Source: Candidatus Saccharimonadota bacterium
GTDB taxonomy: Bacteria > Eremiobacterota > Xenobia > Xenobiales > Xenobiaceae
Direction: 5' to 3'
DNA: 15,150 nucleotides
Assembly: GCA_004554425.1 (NCBI GenBank)
Contig: SFMI01000035.1
Location: 1 to 15,150, forward strand
Positions 1 through 7,272 of this stretch are shown here, piece by piece (within the stretch, counting starts at the first letter, position 1; the number at the start of each line of letters is the position of its first letter). A program made the translations under genes and the position numbers. Under the pieces are notes generated by a model. That model did not search any database and had not been told where the DNA came from. It saw only the letters and a list, made by a program, of their open reading frames with translations.

Positions 1-225
1 GGTTTAGCTAATTTTGGCAAAGATATAACCAACTTCTATTATGATTTGCAAATTGGCAAGCATGGCACAGTTGTCAAAGTTGAGGGTGATTTTGCTGAAG
101 TTGTCAATGAAGACAAGATGAAATATTTAGAATTGCACAAAGAAGACGGCGTCTGGAAAGTTGCCGCTGTAGAAAGTCGCTCTACACGCTTTTCTAAACG
201 CCACTTTGGATCCAAAAAGAAATAG
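1..225 (+). CDS. C-terminal part of a hypothetical protein, related to the next gene
   Basis: The frame is open from the first base and ends at TAG (223-225), giving the last 74 residues of a protein whose start lies outside the window. It holds the segment GDFAEVVNEDK followed by ELHKEDGVWKVAAV. This matches the ends of both internal repeats of the neighbouring lipoprotein (GDYAELVDKK...WKMAV and GDAAKIINKK...WKMAA). The two genes are therefore probably tandem paralogues. The tail is basic (HFGSKKK). The next gene starts 24 bases downstream, so the two are probably cotranscribed. The pattern of beta strands ending in a Trp-Lys motif resembles the small NTF2-like or DUF4878-type domains found in many lipoproteins, but I do not assign a function. 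A signal peptide cannot be checked because the N-terminus is missing. Confidence 0.8.
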   Translation, partial: GLANFGKDITNFYYDLQIGKHGTVVKVEGDFAEVVNEDKMKYLELHKEDGVWKVAAVESRSTRFSKRHFGSKKK

Positions 226-249
226 TTTTCATTCGGAGACAATCTTGCC

Positions 250-1308
250 ATGAATAAAAAAATCTGCCTCAGCTTAAGTTTGACTTTGGCTTTGTGTTTA
301 ACTTCCGCTTGTGCTGTAAAAGATAATAATTCGGCTTCTCCAAAGCATTCCGGTAAAACGACTGCGGCAGCGACAACTTCTATCGATGCTGATATAAATG
401 AATATAATAATTCTGCTGAAAAAGAGGCAGTTAAGGCCAATTTGCAAGCCTTTTTCCGCTGTGCCAAAGCTAAAGATCCTCGTGCCTGGTTTTATCTTAC
501 CGATGAAAGTCAAGTTGCAGTTAATAAATTCTTAGCTAGAGCTACCAGTTTAGCCGATAAAAAGATTGCCGCTCAGAAAAACAATCAAGAATTGGCTGCT
601 GAAATTGCTGTTGAAATGCAAGATCCAACTTCCAAAACTGCCACCAGTTTTTGGCAAGAAAAAGGCCAGGCTATAGCAGATGAATATGCTGCTTTTGATC
701 CTGAACTAGCTGACCTTAGCATAGAAATTAAAGGCGACGCCGCCAAAATTATCAATAAAAAAAATCCGAACTTGCTTTTAACTATGTATAGGCAAAGAGG
801 CTTTTGGAAAATGGCTGCCGACTTGCAATCTTCGAAAACTTCTTTCGATTTGCAAACTTCCGACTACGGAACCAAGTGCGCCTTATTTAACGCCAAAGCA
901 GAAACTGAAGCTGTCAAGAAGTGCTTTAGTGAAGGTTTGCAATATGCTAAAAGTGGCAACGCTAAATTGTGGAGTCTTTTAGACAATCAATGCAAAGAAG
1001 GCATCTATTCTTTCTTTATTGTCAATATGAATGATGGTGCCGAACTCGATGCTGCCAAAGTTCAAAAACTCAAAAGCCAAATAGCTCAAGCCTTTAATGA
1101 GCCTAATTCAGAATTAGCCCAAGAATTTTGCCAAGCTAGAGGGCAGGTCTTTGTTAAAAATTACGGACAAATAGAGCTTGATAAAGGGCAAACTGATATA
1201 AACGTAATTGGTGATTATGCCGAACTTGTCGATAAAAAAAGCGGCCAAGTGCTTTTGAGCTTTTATAAGCAAGACAATGTATGGAAAATGGCCGTGCGCA
1301 AAATTTAG
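250..1308 (+). CDS. Lipoprotein with two tandem homologous domains, function unknown
   Basis: 352 residues. The N-terminus (MNKK, then a hydrophobic stretch) ends in LTSAC with Cys21, a lipobox-like site, although Thr at -3 is not ideal. A low-complexity Ser/Ala/Thr linker (about 22-55) leads into two similar domains, residues 56-191 and 216-349. Both start with a helix containing EAVK followed by F or FF, and both end with GD-x-A-x-[IL]-[IV]...LL-[ST]-x-Y-[RK]-Q...WKMA. The upstream partial gene carries the same ending. GGAG at 235-238 lies 11 bases before the ATG. The gene sits 24 bases behind the partial gene and is followed by a terminator. The domain pattern suggests an NTF2-like or DUF4878-like fold, which commonly forms small ligand-binding or adaptor modules; that is inference. 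The likely location is the outer face of a membrane. No enzyme motif is visible. Confidence 0.85.
   Translation: MNKKICLSLSLTLALCLTSACAVKDNNSASPKHSGKTTAAATTSIDADINEYNNSAEKEAVKANLQAFFRCAKAKDPRAWFYLTDESQVAVNKFLARATSLADKKIAAQKNNQELAAEIAVEMQDPTSKTATSFWQEKGQAIADEYAAFDPELADLSIEIKGDAAKIINKKNPNLLLTMYRQRGFWKMAADLQSSKTSFDLQTSDYGTKCALFNAKAETEAVKKCFSEGLQYAKSGNAKLWSLLDNQCKEGIYSFFIVNMNDGAELDAAKVQKLKSQIAQAFNEPNSELAQEFCQARGQVFVKNYGQIELDKGQTDINVIGDYAELVDKKSGQVLLSFYKQDNVWKMAVRKI
415..1296 (+). repeat. Internal duplication encoding the two domains of the lipoprotein
   Basis: Copy A is about 415-822 and copy B about 895-1296. They are similar in protein but well diverged in DNA, so the duplication is old. A third, partial copy is encoded at about 88-170 in the upstream gene. 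The most conserved part is the end of each unit, with GD then roughly 25 residues to WK[MV]A. Confidence 0.7.
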
Positions 1309-1324
1309 TTTTATTTTGCAAACG

Positions 1325-1366
1325 AAAAACGCGACTTGGTCATAAAATTTCCAAGCCGCGTTTTTT
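1325..1366. terminator. Probable bidirectional intrinsic terminator
   Basis: The arms AACGCG-a-CTTGG and CCAAG-c-CGCGTT pair across an 11-base loop with one A/C mismatch. A run of six T follows on the + strand, and a run of five A precedes the stem, which reads as U on the - strand. It lies between the ends of two convergent genes (1308 on +, 1437 on -), so it can serve both. The remaining bases to 1436 show no gene. Confidence 0.85.
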
Positions 1367-1436
1367 ATAAATATTAATTGTGATCTCTTATCGATTTCGA
1401 CTACAACTGCCCATCAGCGTAGGCTATATCATCCGT

Positions 1437-2492
1437 TCATGCAAATACTCCCGGCAGCGGTGTGGCGCAAGCTTGGCAGCAGGCTTTTTCGGTGTCGAAG
1501 TCTTTGTACTCAATTAAATTGAGCAAGCGCTCAATAAGCAAGCGGCCGCATTTTGTGCAATAGGTAGACTGGCTGGCCGGATCGGCTATGTTGCCTGTGT
1601 AGACGTAGTGTAAGCCAGCTTCTAAAGCTATCTTTCTGGCTTTAAATAATGTTTCCGGTGGAGTATTTTCTCTGTCACGCATAAGGTGAGCCGGATGGAA
1701 AGCGCTCAAGTGGAGCGGTACGTCTGGGCCCAGTTCTTTATAAATCCATTGGCTTAAATCTTTTATTTCTTGCTCTGAATCATTTAAGCCAGGAATAATT
1801 AAAGTAGTTAGCTCCAGCCAACATTTAGTATGCTCTTTAACATAAATTATGGTATCTAGAATTGGCTTAATGTCGGCTTGGCAATAGTCTTTGTAAAATT
1901 TGGGATTGAAAGCTTTTAAGTCGATATTGGCTGCGTCCATATGAGAGAAAAATTCAATGCGCGGCTTGGGATTGATATAGCCAGCCGTTACCGCTACGGT
2001 ACGCAAGCCTAAAGAATGACACACTTTGGCACTTTCAATAGCATAATCAGCCCAAATAATCGGATCGTTATAAGTGAAAGCTACGCTATCACTTTGATAA
2101 TTCAAAGCGATAAGGCCTACTTTTTGTGGAGGCATAGGCAAGCCTAATTCTTTGTCGCGGCAATCTTTAGTAATATGTGAATTTTGGCAAAACTTGCAGC
2201 CCATATTGCATCCCAAAGTACCAAAAGAGAGCACTCGGCTTTGGGGCATAAAGTGATAGAGAGGCTTCTTTTCTATAGGATCGATAGCGGCGCCGGTAGT
2301 TAGGCCGAAGGAAGTATTGACGATATGGTCACCGTTATTTTGGCGAATATAGCAAAAACCGTGTTGATTGGCAGCCAATTGGCATTCACGCGGACAGAGT
2401 GTACATTGCAAACGGCCGTCAGCTAAGTGCTTTTCCCAACAGTTGGGGGTATATCCGGAATTTCGCGTACGTGAATTGTCTCGATCCAACAA
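1437..2492 (-). CDS. amrS: AmmeMemoRadiSam system radical SAM enzyme (AmrS family)
   Basis: Radical SAM protein related to pyruvate formate-lyase activating enzyme. With the chosen start it is 351 residues. Visible in order: an N-terminal cysteine group (CTLCPREC, then GFC), DPIEKKPLYHF, the cluster-binding motif CNMGCKFCQN (CxxxCxxC, about residues 95-102), YNDP, the SAM-domain strands VTAGYIN and NIDLKAFN, LSAFHP, YTGN, and a C-terminal set YCTKCG...CCQAC that may bind metal. DPIEKKPL and the downstream order are typical of AmrS, which often occurs with Memo-like and AMMECR1 proteins; neither is in this window. Its reaction is not established. The frame is open to TTG at 2567, but that codon has no ribosome site. 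TTG at 2492-2490 has GGGAGG (2506-2501) 8 bases ahead, so I prefer it. No in-frame ATG precedes the conserved region. It lies behind ygfK on the same strand, separated by a long hairpin. Confidence 0.88.
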   Translation of the reverse strand: MLDRDNSRTRNSGYTPNCWEKHLADGRLQCTLCPRECQLAANQHGFCYIRQNNGDHIVNTSFGLTTGAAIDPIEKKPLYHFMPQSRVLSFGTLGCNMGCKFCQNSHITKDCRDKELGLPMPPQKVGLIALNYQSDSVAFTYNDPIIWADYAIESAKVCHSLGLRTVAVTAGYINPKPRIEFFSHMDAANIDLKAFNPKFYKDYCQADIKPILDTIIYVKEHTKCWLELTTLIIPGLNDSEQEIKDLSQWIYKELGPDVPLHLSAFHPAHLMRDRENTPPETLFKARKIALEAGLHYVYTGNIADPASQSTYCTKCGRLLIERLLNLIEYKDFDTEKACCQACATPLPGVFA

Positions 2493-2500
2493 GTTTAAAG

Positions 2501-2506
2501 CCTCCC
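2501..2506 (-). promoter_or_regulatory. Ribosome binding site that decides the amrS start
   Basis: On the - strand this reads GGGAGG, 8 bases ahead of TTG at 2492. The next in-frame start candidate upstream, TTG at 2567, has no purine-rich site before it. Family members begin shortly before the conserved cysteine group, which also supports the shorter form. Confidence 0.6.
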
Positions 2507-2570
2507 AAGTAAAATTAAAGGCTGCCCAATCTTTATGAAAAATTAGACAGCCTCCATATTTTGTCAAAAC

Positions 2571-2616
2571 TTATCAAGCTGCAGTTGAGTTTATAACCTC
2601 AAACTGAGCTTGATAA
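2571..2616. terminator. Long hairpin between ygfK and amrS (terminator or attenuator-like)
   Basis: A perfect 10-bp outer stem (TTATCAAGCT / AGCTTGATAA) is continued by a CAG/CTG and TTGAG/CTCAA inner stem with small bulges and an 8-base loop. It lies 18 bases after the ygfK stop. On the - strand it is followed only by AGTTTTGAC, a poor U-run. It may partly terminate, attenuate, or act as an RNA processing or 3'-end stabilising element that gives amrS lower expression than ygfK. The structure is seen directly; its role is inferred. Confidence 0.55.
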
Positions 2617-2634
2617 ATATTTTATATCAACTGA

Positions 2635-5631
2635 TTAGAAGAGCCAGAGATATTTCTCTTCCAAAGTCTTTAAGAGCTTCTCGAAGTCTTTGCAAACTTC
2701 GTCTTGGCCCAAAACGATATGTCTTTCGCTGCCGGGCTCGGCTAAACGAATTTCATAAACGTTCTTTTCTACACGGAAGAAACCGGGCAAGTCGCTCTCT
2801 TGGAACTCTTTAAGAGTAGCAAAGAGGTTGATCTTTTCGCGGAACGGATCACTGTTGTAGGGGCAGAAGGTCGTGCAATTGCCGCAGTAGTTGCACATTT
2901 GATCGATATGGAGGATGACGGGCATCTTTTCGCCTTCGATCTCAATGGGCACATAAGCGCGGTTGGGGCAAGCCTGGACGCAATTGGTGCACACGGTATT
3001 GCAAGACAAGCAACGCTGATTTTCCTGGGAAGCTTGAACATAAGGAATCATTAAGCCGTGTTTAGCATAAATCTCTTTAACGCGAATTTCGCTAGCCTGA
3101 GGAATAGCGTAAGTGTAAGCACCGACAATAGCTTGAGCGGCTTTGGTAGCGTCGGCAATACCTTCAACTACGGTGGCGGGGCCCTTCTTGGCGTCGCCGA
3201 TTACGTAAACGTCAGCGTCGGAAACGGCGCTCAAGTCTTCGTGTAAAGCTACAGCTCCACGCTCGTTGAGCTCTAAGCCCTGAGCCTGGAAGAATTCGCC
3301 TTCAACTTTCTCACCGACAGCCGCAATTAAAGCGCTGCAAGGCAAAGCTACTTCTTCTTCAGTTTCGACGGGGGCGCGGCGGCCAGATTCGTCAGCTTTG
3401 CCTAAGACGACTTTGCGGCAAATGAGCTTGCCATCTTCCAAAGACTTGGGAGCTAACAACTCGGCAAAGTCTACGCCATCTTCCAAAGCCAAAGCCAACT
3501 CTTCTTCGTCGGCGGGCATGTAGCGGCGGGTACGACGATAGACCAACTTGACGTTCTTAACGCCGTCGATTCTTTTGGCAGCGCGGGCTGCATCCATAGC
3601 GGTGTTGCCGCCGCCGACGACGATCAAATCTTCGCCTAAGCCTTCTACTTCGCCAGCTTTGGCTTGACGCAAGAAGTCAATTACGTTAATAGCTTCGCCT
3701 TTAGCTAAGCGGAGCTGTCCGGGCTTGTAAGCACCGACGGCGTAAATCACTTTGTTAAAGCCAGCTTTTTTGAGCTCGGCCAAAGCGGGGGCGGCGCTAT
3801 TAAGCTTAATTTCGCAACCCATAGCTTCTAAAAGTTCGGCGTCGCGCTTAATGGCGCAATCGGAAATACGGAATTGAGGAATGACCCAAGAGACGATACC
3901 GCCGAGCTTGGCGCTCTTCTCGAAAATGGTTACGCGACAATTCTGGCGAGCCAACAAGAAAGCTGCAGCCATACCGGCAGGGCCGCCACCGACGATAGCT
4001 ACTTTGGTAGCGTCGGCAGCTAAGACGCGCTTAGTAGTTTCGGCCTTAATTTCGGCTAAAAGCTCTTCGAAGCCACCGCGAGCGGCTTGCAATTTGGCTT
4101 GGCGAATATGTACGGCATCTTCATAGAAATTGCGAGTGCACTTAGTTTGGCAATTGTGAGGGCAAATAGTGCCGGTAATGAAAGGCAGAGGATTCTTGGC
4201 GGTGATTAAGCGCAAAGCTTCCAAGTGGCGGCCTTGACCAACTAAGCTAATATATTCGGGAATGTCCTGGTGGATGGGGCAACCGTGGCTGCAAGGGGAG
4301 ATGAAGCAACGGAAGCGAGGCACTTTTTCTTCAATTTTGCGAGAAGGCAAAGGCTTAATGGCTTTGAGATTGCGAGCATTGGTGCGAGCATCTTCAGCCA
4401 TGGTGCTGATAAGGCCAACTTTGACGCTGTCAAAAGGCTTGTAGTCTTCTTTGACGAGCTCTTCAGCAATCTGAGTGCAGCGCTGGTAACCGCCGGGCTT
4501 AAGCAAGGTGGTAGCCAAAGTGATGGGCCAAATGTTAGCTTTGAATAAAGAAACAATATTCAAAGCGTCGGCACCGCCGGAGTAAGAAATGCGCATATTG
4601 CCATCAAAGGTTTGGCTAATGCGTTTGGCCAGCTCCATAGTTAAAGGATAGAGGGAACGGCCGCTCATGTACATTTCGTTGCCGGGCAACTCTTTGTGAG
4701 CAATATCTACAGGGAATGTGTTGGTGAGCTTCAAGCCAAAGCTGACGCCATTTTCACCAGACAACTTGAGCAAGCGAGTGAACATAGGCACAGCGTCGCT
4801 CCACTGTAAGTCGGCTTTGAAGTGGTGATCGTCAAATTCTATATAGTCGAAGCCCATTGTATCCAAAGTGCGGCGAGCAAATTCGTAACCCAGCAAAGTA
4901 GGATTGCACTTTACGAAAGTGTTGAGCTTTTTGGTCTCGATAAGGTAAGAAGCAATGCGCTCAATCTCTTGAGGCGGGCAGCCGTGCAAAGTGGAAAGAG
5001 TAATAGAGCGGCAAATGTGAGGATTGATTGTTTCGACATATTCGGCGCTGACATTGGGCAAACGATCTAAATTATCTAAAGCCCACTGGCGGCATTCTTG
5101 CCAAACTTCAGTTTTAGAAGCGTCTTTCAAACCTTCAATGAAGTTGTCAATCTTGGGAGAGCAAATGCCTTTGAAGTCGTAGCCTACGCTCATGTTAAAG
5201 ACGAAGCCGTTAGGATCGCCCCAGCCGAATTGAGCGCTTAAAAGTTTCAAAGCCCACCAAGCTTTTACATATTCGCCGAAAGCCTCTTGAACGCGAAGTT
5301 CGGTAGACCACTCGACGTTGTAGCATTCGTCGTTGGCGGCAATACAAGGCTTGGCAACGGGTAAATCTTCGCCGTCCAAAGTTTGCACAGTTTTAAGCTC
5401 GAAGAAGCGGCTGCCAGCGAAGTAAGCGGCAATAATATTTTGGCTCAGCTGAGTGTGGGGGCCGGCAGCAGGGCCAAAGGGAGTCTCTAAAGACTCGCCA
5501 AAAATTTCCAGCTTTTTGGCAGCGGGCTTAAAGGGGTGGTTGATGGAGAAGACGGTGCCCTTTTGTGCATACTCGTTGAGGATGCGGTTCATTAAGGGGC
5601 CAAAGGCGAACGGCGTCATTCTGTCGGACAT
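2635..5631 (-). CDS. ygfK: YgfK-type oxidoreductase: DHOD-like barrel, GltD-like flavoprotein, ferredoxin
   Basis: 998 residues, close to the roughly 1,030 of E. coli YgfK. Residues 1-400 form a dihydroorotate-dehydrogenase-like barrel (GPAAGPHTQ 53-61, LHGCPP 215-220, NPTLLGY 243-249, SYSGGAD 349-355). About 440-535 is a cysteine-rich GltD-type N-domain (C442, C447, C451, C490, C494, C498). Next come an FAD site VGGGPAG (547-553), an NAD(P)H site VGGGNTA (672-678) and a second FAD contact VIGDAKKGP (810-818). The end has two ferredoxin-like cysteine sets (C874, C877, C881, C884, C888 and C913, C916, C919, C923). Family members are labelled putative selenate reductase subunit, but ygfK has been tied to anaerobic urate/purine breakdown. 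The exact reaction here is unknown; the predicted role is to move electrons between NAD(P)H, flavins, Fe-S centres and a purine-derived substrate in the cytoplasm. AAGGAG lies 9 bases before the ATG. The gene starts 52 bases after the ssnA stop. Confidence 0.93.
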   Translation of the reverse strand: MSDRMTPFAFGPLMNRILNEYAQKGTVFSINHPFKPAAKKLEIFGESLETPFGPAAGPHTQLSQNIIAAYFAGSRFFELKTVQTLDGEDLPVAKPCIAANDECYNVEWSTELRVQEAFGEYVKAWWALKLLSAQFGWGDPNGFVFNMSVGYDFKGICSPKIDNFIEGLKDASKTEVWQECRQWALDNLDRLPNVSAEYVETINPHICRSITLSTLHGCPPQEIERIASYLIETKKLNTFVKCNPTLLGYEFARRTLDTMGFDYIEFDDHHFKADLQWSDAVPMFTRLLKLSGENGVSFGLKLTNTFPVDIAHKELPGNEMYMSGRSLYPLTMELAKRISQTFDGNMRISYSGGADALNIVSLFKANIWPITLATTLLKPGGYQRCTQIAEELVKEDYKPFDSVKVGLISTMAEDARTNARNLKAIKPLPSRKIEEKVPRFRCFISPCSHGCPIHQDIPEYISLVGQGRHLEALRLITAKNPLPFITGTICPHNCQTKCTRNFYEDAVHIRQAKLQAARGGFEELLAEIKAETTKRVLAADATKVAIVGGGPAGMAAAFLLARQNCRVTIFEKSAKLGGIVSWVIPQFRISDCAIKRDAELLEAMGCEIKLNSAAPALAELKKAGFNKVIYAVGAYKPGQLRLAKGEAINVIDFLRQAKAGEVEGLGEDLIVVGGGNTAMDAARAAKRIDGVKNVKLVYRRTRRYMPADEEELALALEDGVDFAELLAPKSLEDGKLICRKVVLGKADESGRRAPVETEEEVALPCSALIAAVGEKVEGEFFQAQGLELNERGAVALHEDLSAVSDADVYVIGDAKKGPATVVEGIADATKAAQAIVGAYTYAIPQASEIRVKEIYAKHGLMIPYVQASQENQRCLSCNTVCTNCVQACPNRAYVPIEIEGEKMPVILHIDQMCNYCGNCTTFCPYNSDPFREKINLFATLKEFQESDLPGFFRVEKNVYEIRLAEPGSERHIVLGQDEVCKDFEKLLKTLEEKYLWLF

Positions 5632-5640
5632 GTAAGAAAA

Positions 5641-5646
5641 CTCCTT
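5641..5646 (-). promoter_or_regulatory. Ribosome binding site of ygfK
   Basis: Reads AAGGAG on the - strand, 9 bases ahead of the ATG at 5631. Translation of ygfK is therefore initiated independently rather than by overlap with ssnA. Confidence 0.8.
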
Positions 5647-5683
5647 AAATATTGGTAGGTAGTAGGTAAAAACTTAGGTAAAA

Positions 5684-7012
5684 TTAGGCGTTGACGGCTT
5701 CCCAAAGCTTGGCGGCGCTGGCGCGGCACTGCTTCATCAAGTCGGCTTCATCGGCTACCAAGATCTTGCGGTCGGCCATGAGCACCTTACCATTACAAAT
5801 GGTGTGAGTGACGGAGCGTCCGTTCATACCAAAGAGGATGTGGCCATTGCAATTGGAGCCATTCATGGGGGTGAGAGGATCGTAGTCAGTGACGATTACG
5901 TCAGCATAGGCTCCCTCTTTGAGCACGCCCAAAGGTTTGCGGAAGAAGCGGGCCGCAATCTTGGCGTTATTTTCAAAGAGCATAGCGGGAATTTCGCCCC
6001 AAGCTACGGTAGGATCGCCAAGGTGGTGCTTGTGGATAATATTGCCCACTTTGTAGCTTTCCAACATATCGTTGGTATAGCCATCGGTACCCAAACCTAA
6101 GGTGAGTCCTTCTTTGAAGAGCTGGATAACTGGGCCGCAACCTACAGCGTTACCCATATTTGATTCGGGGTTGTGGACGACCATAGTGTTGGTCTCTTTA
6201 AGTAAGTGCATTTCGGCGGGGCTGACGTGGACGCAGTGAATAGCTAAAGTCTTTTCGCCTAAAATGTTTTGCTCATAGAGGCGCTCGACGATACGTTTGC
6301 CATATTTGTGCAAAGAATCGGAAACGTCGGAAGGACCTTCGGCTACGTGAATGTGGTAACCAGCTTCGCGTCCTTTGTGATCGGCGCAGAAAGCTAAGGT
6401 CTTATCGCTCAAAGTGAAAGCGGCGTGTAAGCCCATCATGGCGTGGATCATGTCGGAGTCATCTTTGGCGGCTTCGTTGATCATGCGCTCATTTTCGAAA
6501 ACGGATTCTTCCATTTTCTGCTGACCATCGCGGTCGGATACTTCGTAACATACGCAAGCACGTACGCCTAATTCTTTGGCGGGTTTGACGATCTGATCGA
6601 GGCTGTAAGGAATGTCGCCGTAGCTGGCATGGTGATCAAAAATAGTGGTGACGCCGTTTTTAATGCAATCGGTGAAGACTGCGTAAGCGGAAAGAAGATC
6701 GTTCTCCAAGGTAAGCTTGCGGTCGATTCTCCACCACATTCCCTCGAGAATATCGTTGAAATTCTTAGGATTGTAATTAGTAAGAGAAAGGCCACGGGCA
6801 AAAGCGCTGTAAATGTGATTGTGAGCGTTGATAAGGCCGGGCATAATAACGCCGCCTTTGGCATCAATAAATTGAGCGTCGCTATATTTAGCCTTGAGAG
6901 CTGCGAAATCGCCCACTTCTTTAATAATATTTCCTTCGATGGCTACAGCACCATTCTCGTAGAAACCGTTGTTATCACGGGTGATAAGTCTTCCGTTACC
7001 AACTAAAAGCAT
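5684..7012 (-). CDS. ssnA: SsnA-type aminohydrolase (amidohydrolase superfamily)
   Basis: 442 residues, the usual SsnA length. It is a metal-dependent hydrolase of the TrzA/guanine-deaminase-like group. Visible motifs: NAHNHIY (62-68) with the metal pair His64/His66, the SsnA-like segment GMWWRIDR (91-98), DHHAS (126-130), HIHVAEG (220-226) with His222 and Glu225, AIHCVH (257-262), HNPESNMG (280-287) and LGTDGY (307-312) with Asp310. It ends with the beta-sandwich part carrying ADVIVTDYDPLTP. All expected metal ligands are present, so it should be active. In E. coli and anaerobic gut bacteria ssnA lies beside ygfK in clusters for purine/urate use; the substrate is inferred to be a purine-ring derivative. 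The - strand sequence GGAGAGG lies a few bases before the ATG. It is the first gene of the - strand block and is divergent from the gene at 7273. C-ending codons (AAC, TTC, ATC) are frequent. Confidence 0.93.
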   Translation of the reverse strand: MLLVGNGRLITRDNNGFYENGAVAIEGNIIKEVGDFAALKAKYSDAQFIDAKGGVIMPGLINAHNHIYSAFARGLSLTNYNPKNFNDILEGMWWRIDRKLTLENDLLSAYAVFTDCIKNGVTTIFDHHASYGDIPYSLDQIVKPAKELGVRACVCYEVSDRDGQQKMEESVFENERMINEAAKDDSDMIHAMMGLHAAFTLSDKTLAFCADHKGREAGYHIHVAEGPSDVSDSLHKYGKRIVERLYEQNILGEKTLAIHCVHVSPAEMHLLKETNTMVVHNPESNMGNAVGCGPVIQLFKEGLTLGLGTDGYTNDMLESYKVGNIIHKHHLGDPTVAWGEIPAMLFENNAKIAARFFRKPLGVLKEGAYADVIVTDYDPLTPMNGSNCNGHILFGMNGRSVTHTICNGKVLMADRKILVADEADLMKQCRASAAKLWEAVNA

Positions 7013-7272
7013 TTTTTATCCTCTCCATTGCGCAGATTGAACATCTGGTATAACTTCTAATATACTGCATCTTTATCCTGTTTTTTAGGGCAGTAAAACT
7101 AACTTTGCCTGGAAACGGGCTTAAGAGAGGTCGGGCTAGTTATTCTTTTTTAGTGTCCAATGTGGTACAATATAAATTGGTCAGTTATTTTTTTATCATA
7201 CGTAAATTGAGCTGACGCCGCTGCGGCCGAAGCTGCCAACTAAAAATATTCGTCGGAGCGGACATTTAAGCT
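7013..7272. other. Divergent intergenic region between ssnA and the low-complexity protein gene
   Basis: 260 bases. It must hold promoters for both directions. For the - strand only weak candidates are seen, for example TATATT at about 7060-7065 with no good -35. A purine-type riboswitch core was looked for ahead of ssnA and not recognised. On the + strand an extended -10 is present (separate entry). The + leader then carries a possible hairpin, 7210-7234 (AGCT/AGCT enclosing GCC/GGC). Confidence 0.5.
7163..7171 (+). promoter_or_regulatory. Probable extended -10 promoter for the gene at 7273
   Basis: TGg-TACAAT is an extended -10 element with five of six matches to TATAAT. No clear -35 lies 17 bases upstream. 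The overlapping TATAAA at 7171-7176 is an alternative. The transcript would start near 7178 with a leader of about 95 bases. Confidence 0.45.

Noticed and set aside
2567..2567. TTG at 2567 as the amrS start
   Set aside because: No ribosome site, and the added 25 residues have no counterpart I recognise in the family; the site at 2492 is better.
7013..7160. Purine or xanthine riboswitch ahead of ssnA
   Set aside because: The context invited one, but the conserved core motifs of those riboswitches were not recognised on the - strand.
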